NCBI RefSeq assembly: GCF_008107695.1
Contig: NZ_VIRG01000093.1
Location: 62,001-126,000 of the forward strand
Length of the DNA stretch: 64,000 nt
Reading direction: 5' to 3'
DNA from: Stappia sp. BW2
Lineage (GTDB): Bacteria > Pseudomonadota > Alphaproteobacteria > Rhizobiales > Stappiaceae
Shown in pieces: positions 25,605 through 33,978 of this stretch. The translations under genes and the position numbers were made by a program. A model generated the notes under the pieces. The model saw only the letters and a program-made list of their open reading frames with translations. It searched no databases and was not told where the DNA came from. Each line of letters opens with the position of its first letter. Position 1 is the stretch's first letter.

Positions 25605-27341
25605 TCAGGCCTGGGCCGTGATGCGTTGCTTGTAGTAGGCGTCCTTCTCATCCTCGGCGATCGGGATGATGTAAGGTGCGACTTCCTTCTTTTCGCAGGT
25701 CATGACGCCGTCCTGGTTGGACAAGAGGACATGACACTTCCAGTCGGAGTCGTTTGTGTCCGGATAGTCCGAACGCCAGTGATAAAGGCCCCAGCGGCTT
25801 TCCGCGCGATAGAGCGAGGCATGGGCGGCCATGTCGGCACAGTCCAGGATGCTGGCGACTTCCATCGACCGCATCAGCTCATGCGCATCGCGGGCCATCA
25901 TCTGCGTGTTCATGTCCTCACGAACCTCGGCGAGCCGGGCCTGGCACAGCTCGTATTTGGCCGTCACCTTCGGCGGCTGCAGATAGTCGTTCACCAGACG
26001 CCGGATCTTGTATTCGATCTGGTTCGGCGGGATGCCGTCGTCGCGCTTCGTGGGCGCAAGAACACGCTCCTGTTCCATGGAGATCGCAGCGTCGTCGAAC
26101 TCGTCGTGATCGACTTCGGCTGCGAAGTCGACAGCGTGTTCGCCCGCGATCGCACCGTTGGTAAACGCGCCCAGCATGTAGTTATGCGGGACGCTCGCCA
26201 TGTCTCCGGCGGCATAGAGACCTGGCACGGTGGTGCGGGCGAACTCGTCGACATAAACCCCCGAAGCCGAATGTCCGGAACAGAAGCCGATTTCCGAAAT
26301 GTGCATTTCGATCATCTGTTCGGAGTATTTCGTGCCGCGCTGCTCGTGGAAGCGGCCGCGGCTCGGCCGCTCAACCGTATGCAGGATGTGCTCGATGTGA
26401 TCGGCTGTGTCCTTGTGCAAATGGTTGAGCTTGAGGAACACGGGTCCCTTGCCGGACTGCAGTTCGTTGTAGAACTCCTGCATCATCTGGCCGGACCAGT
26501 AGTCGCATTCGATAAAGCGTTCGTTTTTCGAGTTGGCCGTGTAGCCCCCGAATGGGCCCGCCACATAAGCACAGGCAGGGCCGTTGTAATCCTTGATGAG
26601 CGGGTTGATCTGGAAACACTCCAGATTGGCGAGCTTGGCACCCGCATGATAGGCCATGGAATAGCCTTCGCCGGAATTGGTCGGGTTCTCGTAGGTGCCG
26701 TAAAGATAACCGGATGTCGGCAACCCGAGCCTGCCCGCAGCCCCCATGCACATGATCACAGCCTTGGCCTTGATGACCAGGAACTCGCCCGAGCGGGTGT
26801 TGACCGCGATCGCACCGGCGGCACGGCCGCTTTTGCCGGTCAGGAGACGTGTCGCCATGTAGCGGTTGGAAATCAGTACGCGCGCCCTGCGAAGCTGGCG
26901 ATACAGGGCCTTCTTGACCGTGTCGCCATTCGGCATCGGCAGGACATAGGTTCCCATGTGGTGAACCTTCTTGACGTCATATTCGCCGTTTTCGTCCTTC
27001 TGGAAGCGAATGCCGAACTGGTCCAGTTCCTCGATGATCCCGTAGCAGTTCTGCGCATATTTGTAGACCGCGGCCTGGTCGACGATGCCGTCGTTGGCGA
27101 TGGTGATTTCCTTGGTGTACTGCTCGGGCGTCGAGTGGCCGGGAATGACCGCGTTGTTGAGCCCGTCCATGCCCATGGAAATGGCGCCGGAGCGCTTCAC
27201 ATTGGCCTTTTCCAGCAAAATGACCTTGGCGTTCGGATTTTTCTTCCGCGCCCGGTAGGCCGCCATCGGCCCGGCCGTTCCCCCGCCGATCACCAGCAGG
27301 TCGCACTCCACTTCATTCAATCCTGCACGAAGGTCGTCCAT
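25605..27341 (-). CDS. AprA-like FAD oxidoreductase (APS reductase alpha / fumarate reductase superfamily)
   Basis: A 578-residue flavoprotein of the SdhA/AprA superfamily. The N-terminal FAD site is VIGGGTAG (17-24), followed by LLEKANVKRSGAISMGMDGLNN, which is close to the ERSGA...INTY block of AprA rather than the covalent-His block of SdhA. Later blocks are NPTNSGEGYSMAYHAGAKL (about residue 225), GVYVDEFARTTVPGLYAAGDMA (about 370) and a C-terminal helical domain. I chose the internal ATG (MDDLRAG), which has GGAG six bases upstream; a start ten codons earlier lacks one. The substrate is unknown. Sulfite/APS chemistry or another sulfur substrate is inferred from this kinship and the neighbours. 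Confidence 0.87.
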   Translation of the reverse strand: MDDLRAGLNEVECDLLVIGGGTAGPMAAYRARKKNPNAKVILLEKANVKRSGAISMGMDGLNNAVIPGHSTPEQYTKEITIANDGIVDQAAVYKYAQNCYGIIEELDQFGIRFQKDENGEYDVKKVHHMGTYVLPMPNGDTVKKALYRQLRRARVLISNRYMATRLLTGKSGRAAGAIAVNTRSGEFLVIKAKAVIMCMGAAGRLGLPTSGYLYGTYENPTNSGEGYSMAYHAGAKLANLECFQINPLIKDYNGPACAYVAGPFGGYTANSKNERFIECDYWSGQMMQEFYNELQSGKGPVFLKLNHLHKDTADHIEHILHTVERPSRGRFHEQRGTKYSEQMIEMHISEIGFCSGHSASGVYVDEFARTTVPGLYAAGDMASVPHNYMLGAFTNGAIAGEHAVDFAAEVDHDEFDDAAISMEQERVLAPTKRDDGIPPNQIEYKIRRLVNDYLQPPKVTAKYELCQARLAEVREDMNTQMMARDAHELMRSMEVASILDCADMAAHASLYRAESRWGLYHWRSDYPDTNDSDWKCHVLLSNQDGVMTCEKKEVAPYIIPIAEDEKDAYYKQRITAQA

Positions 27342-27407
27342 GCCTGTCTCCACTTTTTCCAGCAATTGCATTCACACTAGAACCGGCGCACCAGCCCGGT
27401 CGGTCAA

Positions 27408-27809
27408 CTAATTGCCCTTCAGATAGTCTTCCGGTGTCAGTGCCGTTTGCTCTGGTGCTGCCGCCGCAGTTTCAGCAAGCTGCAGGAGGAAGGCCCAAGG
27501 GTAGATCCCCCGGTCGTAACCGTCTGAAAAGACAATATTGATCGCGTAGGCCCCGATCGGGCGGACCGACGTGATTGTCAGGTCCGGCCGTGCGGGAACG
27601 GCCATACCGTTGAGGCGAAGTTTCTTGCTGCCCGCCGACTGGCTGTTTTCGCGCAAAAACGGCGCGGTGAAGGTTTCGGCCCGGCCCTCCGGCCAGGAAA
27701 GCGTCAGCGACGCGCCCTTGCCGCCGACGCGAACTTCCTTGGGCGGCGCACAGGCGGCCACCTCCTCGGCGGAAGGTAGCGGCGTGTAGGTGTTTGGGGT
27801 TGGCTGCAT
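27408..27809 (-). CDS. DUF971 (GBBH-like N-terminal) protein
   Basis: A 133-residue soluble protein with the DUF971 fold (about residues 25-110): ASLTLSWPEGRAETF, LR.NGMAVPARPDLTITSVRPIGAYAINIVFSDGYDRGIYPWAFLLQL. The motif is found alone or as the N-terminal Zn-binding module of gamma-butyrobetaine hydroxylases, and stand-alone members often sit near Fe-S genes. The hydroxylase Zn ligands are not evident here. It heads the minus-strand cluster, 66 bases before the AprA-like gene, and is divergent from fdxA. Confidence 0.85.
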   Translation of the reverse strand: MQPTPNTYTPLPSAEEVAACAPPKEVRVGGKGASLTLSWPEGRAETFTAPFLRENSQSAGSKKLRLNGMAVPARPDLTITSVRPIGAYAINIVFSDGYDRGIYPWAFLLQLAETAAAAPEQTALTPEDYLKGN

Positions 27810-27939
27810 GTCTGTTCCAGCTCCTTTAGGACTGAAACCAGCTCACCACAGGCCGGAAATCCGCAATAGCAACTAATTGACCGACATTTCGAAGGGACCC
27901 GGCAATAACGGCGACATCTCATCGAAACGGAGGGGTCAA
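27810..27939. promoter_or_regulatory. Divergent promoter region, DUF971/AprA-like cluster versus fdxA
   Basis: This 130-base spacer between two divergently transcribed units of the same system must hold both promoters. A plus-strand GGAGGGG ribosome-binding site stands ahead of fdxA. No copy of the AATACA...TGTATT palindrome found at 22829 was seen here. Confidence 0.55.
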
Positions 27940-28266
27940 ATGACGTTTGTCGTCACCGAAAACTGCATCAAGTGCAAATACACCGACTGTGTCGAAGTCT
28001 GCCCTGTGGACTGCTTCTATGAGGGCGAGAACATGCTCGTCATCAACCCGGACGAATGCATCGACTGCGGTGTCTGTGAGCCCGAATGCCCCGCCGAAGC
28101 CATCCTGGCCGACACCGATCCGGAAGCGCAGAAGTGGCTCGATCTCAACACACGCTATGCGGCGGTCTGGCCCGTCATCACCGAGAAGATTGACGCCCTG
28201 CCCGATGCCGAGGACTGGAACGGTGTCAAGGGCAAGCTTGAACACCTGAGCGAGAAGGCCGCCTGA
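27940..28266 (+). CDS. fdxA: 7Fe ferredoxin, FdxA type
   Basis: A 108-residue ferredoxin with a [3Fe-4S] and a [4Fe-4S] cluster. The cysteines sit at 9, 12, 17, 21, 40, 43, 46 and 50 in the standard [14 protein letters not shown]...[12 protein letters not shown] layout. The C-terminal extension (EPECPAEAI...[10 protein letters not shown]) is the FdxA hallmark. The start at MTFVVTEN has AGGGG upstream. It is followed by a ferredoxin-NADP reductase gene, giving an electron path from NADPH to the AprBA-like complex or the reverse. Confidence 0.95.
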   Translation: MTFVVTENCIKCKYTDCVEVCPVDCFYEGENMLVINPDECIDCGVCEPECPAEAILADTDPEAQKWLDLNTRYAAVWPVITEKIDALPDAEDWNGVKGKLEHLSEKAA

Positions 28267-28335
28267 GCCTTGTCATCGCCCCTCGCAATACCGTCTGCCG
28301 GTGGCTCCACGAAACTTGAAGGGAAAGAAGCAGCC

Positions 28336-29151
28336 ATGAATGTCATGACACGACCGGAAGAGCTGGAGGCCTGTGCGCCGGCCGGCACCTTCGTTGAGAC
28401 CGTCACCAGCGTCACTCACTACACCGACCAGCTGTTTCACTTTCACATGACCCGGCCGGCGGGGTTTCGTTTCCGTTCGGGCGAGTTCGTGATGATCGGC
28501 TTGATGATCGAGGGCAAGCCGGTGTTTCGCGCCTATTCCATCGCCAGCCCGTCCTGGGCCGAGGATATGGAATTTTTTTCCATCAAGGTGCCCGACGGTC
28601 CCCTGACATCTCACCTGCAGAAGGTGCAGCCGGGCGATGCGATCCTGATGCGCAAGAAGCCGACGGGGACGCTCGTGAACGACGCGCTTGTCACTGGCAA
28701 GCGGCTCTACATGTTCTCGACCGGTACCGGCATCGCGCCCTTTGCCAGCGTGATCCGGGATCCGGAAACCTACGAAAAATTCGATGAACTGATCCTCACT
28801 CATTCCTGCCGGGAGGTCGCGGAACTCAAATACGGCCAGGACCTTGTGGCTGCGGTGAAGACGGACGAGATGCTGAACGAGCTTTTCGACCCATCGAAAC
28901 TCACGCTCTACAACTCGGTGACCCGCGAGGATTATCCATTTCGCGGCCGGATCACCGACCTGATCGAAAGCGGCAAGCTTTTTGAAGATCTGGGCGTGCC
29001 AGTGCTCGATCCTGCGACCGACCGCGCCATGATCTGCGGATCGGCGGATATGCTGAAGGACACCAAGGCCTTGTTGGAGGCAGCGGGGCTGACGGAGGGA
29101 GCCAACAACCGGCCGGCGGAATTTGTCATCGAACGGGCATTTGCCGGATGA
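28336..29151 (+). CDS. fpr: Ferredoxin--NADP reductase
   Basis: A 271-residue FAD/NADP enzyme of the bacterial Fpr subclass. FRAYSIASPSW (about residue 60) binds FAD. MFSTGTGIAPFASVIRDPETYEKFDELILTHSCR (about 115-148) binds NADP pyrophosphate. MICGSADMLKDTKALL closes the nicotinamide domain, and the C-terminal FVIERAFAG resembles the ExAFxx tail of this class. The start MNVMTRP was preferred over an earlier frame start in the fdxA spacer. It exchanges electrons between NADPH and the adjacent FdxA. Its stop overlaps the next gene by four bases (ATGA). Confidence 0.94.
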   Translation: MNVMTRPEELEACAPAGTFVETVTSVTHYTDQLFHFHMTRPAGFRFRSGEFVMIGLMIEGKPVFRAYSIASPSWAEDMEFFSIKVPDGPLTSHLQKVQPGDAILMRKKPTGTLVNDALVTGKRLYMFSTGTGIAPFASVIRDPETYEKFDELILTHSCREVAELKYGQDLVAAVKTDEMLNELFDPSKLTLYNSVTREDYPFRGRITDLIESGKLFEDLGVPVLDPATDRAMICGSADMLKDTKALLEAAGLTEGANNRPAEFVIERAFAG

Positions 29152-30170
29152 AAACGCGGGCTTTCGCCGGCCTGCTGCCAGGGCTTTTTCTTTGTCTGGC
29201 GATCAGCGTGCTGGCCATCGGACTGAGCAAGCTCGGCAGCCTCCTTACCAATCTTCGGCTGATAGACCCGTTTACCGGCGCGATCCTCATTGGCATCCTT
29301 GTCAGAACCTTTGCGGCCATTCCACCGTCCTTTGCATCCGGGATCCGCTGCGGCACGATCTCGGTTCTCGAGATTGCCGTCATCCTTCTCGGGTTTTCGT
29401 TGAGCTTCGACGTCTTCCATGACGGCGACCTCGCTTTCGTGCTGTTCGTCATGCTCCTGGTCGCCTGCATGATCCTGGCCGGCTTCACGCTCTGCAGGGC
29501 CGTCGGCCTGCCGGAGGGCCTTTCCCTCCTTATCGCTTGCGGAAATGCCATCTGCGGCAACGCTGCCATAGCCGCAGTCGCTCCCGCCGTCGGGGCCGGC
29601 AACGAGGATGTGGTCGCCGCGATCACCTTCAGTTCGATCCTTGGCGTCCTGTTTGTCTTGTTGCTTCCCGCGCTCGCACCATTCATCGGATTGAATGCAT
29701 TTCAATTCGGCACCTTCGCCGGTTTGACGGTCTATGCCGTTCCGCAAGTCGTCGCGGCGACGGCACCGGTCAGCATGGTCAGCGCCCAGGTCGGCACGAC
29801 AATCAAGCTCATCCGGGTCCTGATGCTGGTCCCCGCAGTTTTGCTCGCTCCGCTTTTGTTGCGGAACCGCGAAAAGCCAAGCCCATCACATGGCAAACCG
29901 CATATACGTCTGGTGAAAGTGCTGCCCTGGTTCATTCCCGGCTTTCTGCTGGCGGCGGCGCTGAACAATCTGGGATGTGTGCCGGAAAGTGTCGGAAACC
30001 TGACTTCGGAGATTTCGCGCGGGCTGTTCGTCGTGGCCATGTCCGGTCTCGGCTTGAGCGTCGACCTGCGCCGGCTTGTGAAGATCGGCCCCGCCCTAAT
30101 CCTGGGTGTTACCTTGAGCCTTGTGATGCTCGCCGCGGTCAGCTTCCTCTTTGTGTTGTCTTTTGCTTGA
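29148..30170 (+). CDS. YeiH/UPF0324-type putative sulfate exporter
   Basis: A 340-residue membrane protein with about ten helices of the Cons_hypoth698 family. The family motif CGNAICGNAAIAAVAPAVGA (about residues 128-147) is intact, as is the C-terminal GLSVDLRRLVKIGP block. Members are annotated as putative sulfate or sulfite exporters and in several bacteria lie next to genes for taurine or other sulfonate breakdown. It is translationally coupled to fpr. Its presence is the strongest context clue that the cluster releases oxidised sulfur. Its actual substrate is not proven by sequence. Confidence 0.88.
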   Translation: MKTRAFAGLLPGLFLCLAISVLAIGLSKLGSLLTNLRLIDPFTGAILIGILVRTFAAIPPSFASGIRCGTISVLEIAVILLGFSLSFDVFHDGDLAFVLFVMLLVACMILAGFTLCRAVGLPEGLSLLIACGNAICGNAAIAAVAPAVGAGNEDVVAAITFSSILGVLFVLLLPALAPFIGLNAFQFGTFAGLTVYAVPQVVAATAPVSMVSAQVGTTIKLIRVLMLVPAVLLAPLLLRNREKPSPSHGKPHIRLVKVLPWFIPGFLLAAALNNLGCVPESVGNLTSEISRGLFVVAMSGLGLSVDLRRLVKIGPALILGVTLSLVMLAAVSFLFVLSFA

Positions 30171-30430
30171 GAGGTTGAGCCTGCAAGAACGAGGATCGCG
30201 GGACCAAATCAGGTCCGCCGATTGCCCTGAAGTCTGAAAGGCCCTTTCGAATAACCTCTCGCGCCCCTTCCAAGAGACCATCAAGGCGTGGTGAATGGCT
30301 GAAATGGACCGTTTGGCTGTCAGCCGGTTCACGCCCGAGGAGGTCGGTTTTAGCCGGTCCTACGGATGCCACGCGCTCGGGGAATGGTCGTTTGCAGCAG
30401 CAAATCAAAATTCGCTTGAATAGCTCGCAT

Positions 30431-30456
30431 AATTATTGAATGTTCGTTCCATAATT
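30431..30456. promoter_or_regulatory. Palindromic operator candidate ahead of TetR gene
   Basis: This is a 26-base imperfect palindrome with outer arms AATTAT/ATAATT and inner TTCG-centred halves (9 of 12 pairs match). It sits 13 bases before the TetR ATG, the usual place for autoregulation. The rest of the 30171-30469 spacer shows no further gene. Confidence 0.5.
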
Positions 30457-30469
30457 TTGTGAGGTGCGT

Positions 30470-31060
30470 ATGGCCCGGCCAGTTGAATTCGACAGAGAGA
30501 CAGTTCTGGATGCAGCGTTGCTGGCGTTCTGGAAGTCTGGATATGCCGCCTGTTCGCTCCAGATGCTTGTTGATGCAACAGGCCTGAGCCGCCAAAGCAT
30601 CTATAACACGTTCGGTGACAAGGACGGGCTGTTTCTTGCGGCGCTGGATCATTACAGGGCCAAAGTTTCAATCCAGTGCGAAATGATTGAGGCTTCGGAC
30701 GCCGATCAAAACAGTTTGCGTGATTTTATCTTCAACAGCATTTCCGTACAGCAAAACCTTGGGCCGGGTGCTTGCTTTATTGTCATCACGGCATTCAGTC
30801 CTCAAGCGTGCGACGCGAAAATCAAACCAGCGCTTGATGCCGGTGCACAAAGGGTCAGGTCCGCTTTGAAGACCTTCATCCGGAATGCCGCCTTACGTGG
30901 GGAGTTCAACCCGCAGCTTTCCCCGGAAAGCGGCGCTGCCCATCTCTATGCGGTCATGAACGGCTTGAGCGCGCTTGCGCAAACAGGTGGCTCGAAAGAG
31001 CACATGGAAACAGCCCTTGATCTTAGCCTTCAAACTCTCTTTCCAAAGACCGGATCATAA
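30470..31060 (+). CDS. TetR/AcrR-family regulator
   Basis: A 196-residue repressor-type protein. Its N-terminal helix-turn-helix is at about residues 20-55 (LQMLVDATGLSRQSIYNTFGDKDGLFLAALDHY), and a TetR_C-like ligand domain follows. The start MARPVEF was taken in place of a GTG two codons earlier. A palindrome immediately upstream is its likely operator. The gene for a small membrane protein follows one base later, so that protein is the probable target or partner. The ligand is unknown. Confidence 0.9.
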   Translation: MARPVEFDRETVLDAALLAFWKSGYAACSLQMLVDATGLSRQSIYNTFGDKDGLFLAALDHYRAKVSIQCEMIEASDADQNSLRDFIFNSISVQQNLGPGACFIVITAFSPQACDAKIKPALDAGAQRVRSALKTFIRNAALRGEFNPQLSPESGAAHLYAVMNGLSALAQTGGSKEHMETALDLSLQTLFPKTGS

Positions 31061-31061
31061 G

Positions 31062-31472
31062 GTGTCTCGTCGAACTTTCCTGACCTTTGCCTCGTTTGTG
31101 GCCTGTACGATTGGCGTGATCGCGGCGGTGTTTCCCATGACCCTCCTTGTCGACATGAAGTCGGCGGTGCCCGGTGACACAGGGTTGGTTATGGCGCGCA
31201 CGGCTGGGGTCTTTCTTTTGAGTTTTGGTGTCCTGAATTTTCTCGCGCGAGGCGACGCAGATTCACCAACAATGACAAATCTGTTGCTGGCAAACGCTCT
31301 TCTTCAGGTGCTTATCCTTCCAGTTGATCCCTTGGCCTATGCAATGGGCGTCTACGGATCCGTCATGTCCTTTATCCCCAACACCATCCTTCATGTCGGT
31401 TTGCTGTTCGGATTTCTTTATTATTGGAATGCGTCAATATCCCGTAGAAACGAGTACGCTGGCATCGGCTAG
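31062..31472 (+). CDS. Small four-helix membrane protein of unknown function
   Basis: A 136-residue protein starting at GTG (VSRRTFLTF), one base after the TetR stop. It has four hydrophobic helices (about residues 5-28, 40-62, 72-92 and 96-120). The layout resembles the DoxX/DUF4345-like class, but no diagnostic motif could be confirmed. A longer frame start inside the TetR gene is less likely. Its coupling to a TetR gene suggests an inducible membrane function, for example in solvent or aldehyde stress. Confidence 0.65.
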   Translation: MSRRTFLTFASFVACTIGVIAAVFPMTLLVDMKSAVPGDTGLVMARTAGVFLLSFGVLNFLARGDADSPTMTNLLLANALLQVLILPVDPLAYAMGVYGSVMSFIPNTILHVGLLFGFLYYWNASISRRNEYAGIG

Positions 31473-31859
31473 CGCATTGGCCGACATGACATTCCGCCAG
31501 AATTTCTGGCACTTGCTGTGAAGGCCGTTCTTGATGAGGGCAGTTGTCAGCGAATTGCCGTGGCGACGTTGCCACAAACGGCAGCCCTTTCCACTCAGCC
31601 GACCTTCACCTGAAACCGGGGCGACTCTCTGCATCAGCGCAGCGTACGTCGGTTTCGAGCCTATCCAAGACACATTTTGCAGCGCGCTGAGCTCAACAAT
31701 TGGCGGGAAGCGGGCGTTCGCTGCGGAAAGAAGGAATGGCCGAAAAGGGGCCGTATGCGGAATGGCAGCTCACAGTTTTTTGTGACGGCAAGCCGACCTT
31801 GGCAGGTTTTTTAGTCCTTATGATTTGTCTTCCTGCAGATTATGCCATTCCCAGGCAAC
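31473..31859. other. Gene-free spacer with remnant-like sequence
   Basis: This 387-base spacer lies between convergent units. Around 31705-31760 a stretch (AAGCGGGCGTTCGCTGCGG ... GGCCGAAAAGGGGCCG) loosely resembles the intergenic repeat at 33633-33677 and 42814-42858. No frame showed family similarity. Confidence 0.4.
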
Positions 31860-32255
31860 TCAATGGACGCAGTCCAGCATCCACTGGACTCCAAATTTGT
31901 CAGTCAGCTTACCGAAATAACTTCCCCAGGGTTGCTCTTCCAAGGGTGTGGTAACTTTGCCGCCCACAGCCAGTTTCGTGAATAAATCACGCGTCGCGGT
32001 CCGGTCGTCCATGATCATATAATGCGAAGAGCCGCGCATGGGTTCGGCATCGTGGTTGTCGGAGGCGAAGAACTGGACACCTGGCCCTTCGAAGCAGGCA
32101 TGCATGATCTTGCCGCGCATCGCTTCGGTCGCAACTGGGATGCCGTGGTCGCCATGCCGCATCAGCATCGTCACACGACCGAGGCCGCATTCGGTGTAAA
32201 ACGCAAGCGCTTCTTCGCACTGCGTCGTGAAAAAAAGATAGTTGGAAAGCTGCAT
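31860..32255 (-). CDS. VOC/PhnB-like (3-demethylubiquinone methyltransferase-like fold) protein
   Basis: A 131-residue glyoxalase/VOC-superfamily protein of the PhnB type. QLSNYLFFTTQCEEALAFYTECG opens the first beta-alpha-beta-beta-beta module. SDNHDAEPMRGSSHYMIMDDR and TPLEEQPWGSYFGKLTDKFGVQWMLD form the second. PhnB-like proteins are metal-binding, mostly uncharacterised, and often plasmid- or accessory-encoded. It follows the tautomerase gene by 66 bases on the same strand and probably shares its TetR-controlled promoter. Confidence 0.85.
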   Translation of the reverse strand: MQLSNYLFFTTQCEEALAFYTECGLGRVTMLMRHGDHGIPVATEAMRGKIMHACFEGPGVQFFASDNHDAEPMRGSSHYMIMDDRTATRDLFTKLAVGGKVTTPLEEQPWGSYFGKLTDKFGVQWMLDCVH

Positions 32256-32321
32256 TTTGTGCCTTTTCGGTTATCCCGGACCGGCTCCATCGACGCCAGT
32301 CCGGTATTGTCAGAACGAGGC

Positions 32322-32744
32322 TTATGCCGCCGAGTTCATGATGGCCGCACCAAGATCGGCGTTCACATAACCACGCCCGGCAATGCCCCAAGCCCCTTCA
32401 GGCGCGTAAAGAATATTGGACCAGATGTGCTCGCGCTTGATCTTGCCAGCCGCTGCCTTCTCAACGATGTCCGTCGCCTTCTCAATGAAAGCACGCTTTT
32501 CTTCCAACGTCGCCAACGCGACCTCCGGCAGCTTCAACTCCACGAATGCTGCATTCACTGGCTTGCCACCCGCGAGAACGCGGCCATGCGGCAGCGTGTG
32601 AATGGAACCAACGATGTTCGCGGTCATGAAGGTGTTTCCGCTCAAGTCGGACACTTCCAAAAGTGCATCTGTCAGCGCGGCAAAGGTTTCTTTTTCCTCC
32701 GACGACGTCATAACGCCTTCTGGAATTGTGAGTGTAATAGGCAT
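32322..32744 (-). CDS. Tautomerase-superfamily protein
   Basis: A 140-residue protein beginning M-P-I-T-L, so removal of Met exposes an N-terminal Pro, the catalytic base of tautomerases. It has a first beta-alpha-beta unit (IPEGVMTSSEEKETFAALTDALLEV) and a second (FVELKLPEVALATLEEKRAFIEKATDIVEKA), giving the long double-unit form. AAGGAG lies before the ATG; a frame start 16 codons earlier is discarded. It is divergent from a TetR gene with palindromes between. The substrate is unknown. Confidence 0.85.
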   Translation of the reverse strand: MPITLTIPEGVMTSSEEKETFAALTDALLEVSDLSGNTFMTANIVGSIHTLPHGRVLAGGKPVNAAFVELKLPEVALATLEEKRAFIEKATDIVEKAAAGKIKREHIWSNILYAPEGAWGIAGRGYVNADLGAAIMNSAA

Positions 32745-32864
32745 GGATTTCTCCTTGTTTGAATTCATTTGCGGTTCATATATAGTGATCACTCTCTATC
32801 TATAGACATCATTTGCTCTCTATTACAAGCCATAAAGAGCGATCTCTCTAAAAAGGTTTTGGTC
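32745..32864. promoter_or_regulatory. Divergent promoter with palindromes, tautomerase/TetR
   Basis: This is a 120-base spacer. A perfect 10-bp palindrome, AGTGATCACT, lies at 32784-32793, and a second dyad, AGAG-CGAT-CTCT, at 32836-32847 near the TetR gene. Both share GATC-centred AG/CT arms and are likely TetR operators. Confidence 0.55.
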
Positions 32865-33452
32865 ATGCGTTACAGTGCCGAGCATAAGGAAAAAACGAGG
32901 GCGAAAGTTGTAAGCGCTGCCGGTCAGGTGTTTCGTGAGGAAGGTTACGGCGGCGCGGGTATCGACGCGCTCACAAAGGCCGCCGGGGTCACGAATGGCG
33001 CCTTTTATGGTCATTTCAAATCAAAGGGCGCCGCATTCCGCACTGCTGTACTCGCGGGACTGGAAGACTTGCGGGTCGGCATTGCGGCAGTGAAAGCAGA
33101 ACACACATCAGGTTGGCTGAAAGCCTTTGTCGACTATTACATGGGTTATAAGCGAACATGTGCCATGGGTGACGGCTGCGCGTTGCCACTCTTGTCAGCC
33201 GATGTCATGCGATCAGACGAGGATACCAAGCAAGCTTATACTGAGGAGTTGGAGCGCATAGCCGCTGAAATCGCCAGTGGCCTGTCGACGGACAATTCGA
33301 GTGGTCGGACGCCCGACGATCAAGCACTCCTGTTGCTTTCCCTGCTTACTGGAGGCGTGACGCTGGCCCGCGCCGTGGCCGATCCCGGCATGTCGGAGAA
33401 AATAGCGAAACTCGTAACCCATGAAGCACTACGGCTTACAGGCGACAATTGA
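32865..33452 (+). CDS. TetR/AcrR-family regulator
   Basis: A 195-residue regulator with an N-terminal helix-turn-helix (GGAGIDALTKAAGVTNGAFYGHFKSKGAAFRTAV, about residues 25-60). The C-terminal region carries GCALPLLSADVMR, typical of AcrR-type proteins that follow a TetR_C_33-like fold. The start MRYSAEHK was chosen, as the upstream in-frame ATG lies in the operator region. It is divergent from the tautomerase-VOC pair, which it probably controls. Confidence 0.9.
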   Translation: MRYSAEHKEKTRAKVVSAAGQVFREEGYGGAGIDALTKAAGVTNGAFYGHFKSKGAAFRTAVLAGLEDLRVGIAAVKAEHTSGWLKAFVDYYMGYKRTCAMGDGCALPLLSADVMRSDEDTKQAYTEELERIAAEIASGLSTDNSSGRTPDDQALLLLSLLTGGVTLARAVADPGMSEKIAKLVTHEALRLTGDN

Positions 33453-33978
33453 GGCTGACCAAAATTACACAAATGTATCACTTATTTTGCCTCTTAGAGA
33501 ATGTAGGTTTGCGTCACATTGGCGGAGAAGCCGGAGTTCGCCACCTAACATTCACTCTTGAAATACGATGTCTAGTGTACGGCTGCACTCGGGATGTTAA
33601 ACTGAACATTTAGGCGTCCCAAATGAGACGCTAAGCCGCCATTCACTAAGGCGGCGCCCTATGGCAGCTTCGGGCCGGGAAGAGACTGTCGGCCCATACG
33701 CTCCATATTACCTAAGCTGACATTTTTATGAATGAGATCTGCGATAGATTGCTGCTCGAAGCGGATGCTGGGCGCGGTCAGGGCATAAGGTAGTTTGCGC
33801 CCTCATGCCTGTCTTTGCGGAGATCGTTGGATGCGACCAAGGCCGGACATTTTGGACGGTAGTGTATGAATTCGTTGTTACACCATGAGCAAACGCTTCT
33901 GCAAAAGCGAACATTTCCATTGGCTCGGCTGGACGCTCTGGTCCGCTTGCGCCAGGAGAACAGAACGATCAGATCGCA
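33453..33978. other. Gene-free stretch containing an intergenic repeat copy
   Basis: These 526 bases lie between a TetR gene and an AraC gene transcribed toward it. They contain repeat copy A (33633-33677). No convincing frame was found; a 64-codon minus frame near 33726-33920 has no family features. Confidence 0.5.
33633..33677. repeat. Intergenic repeat, copy A
   Basis: This 45-base unit matches 42814-42858 at about 39 of 45 positions. It consists of an identical 11-base head (AAGCCGCCATT), a variable 12-base middle and an identical 22-base tail ending in CAGCTTCGGGCCG. Spacing is conserved exactly. Both copies lie in gene-poor accessory DNA. Confidence 0.7.

Noticed and set aside
25227-27380. 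717-residue plus-strand open frame opposite the ferredoxin and AprA-like genes
   Set aside because: Antisense shadow of genes with clear cofactor motifs; its own product has no recognisable domain.
31434-31673. 79-residue minus-strand frame in the 31.5 kb spacer as a small gene
   Set aside because: No ribosome-binding site, no domain and basic low-information content; it resembles remnant intergenic DNA.
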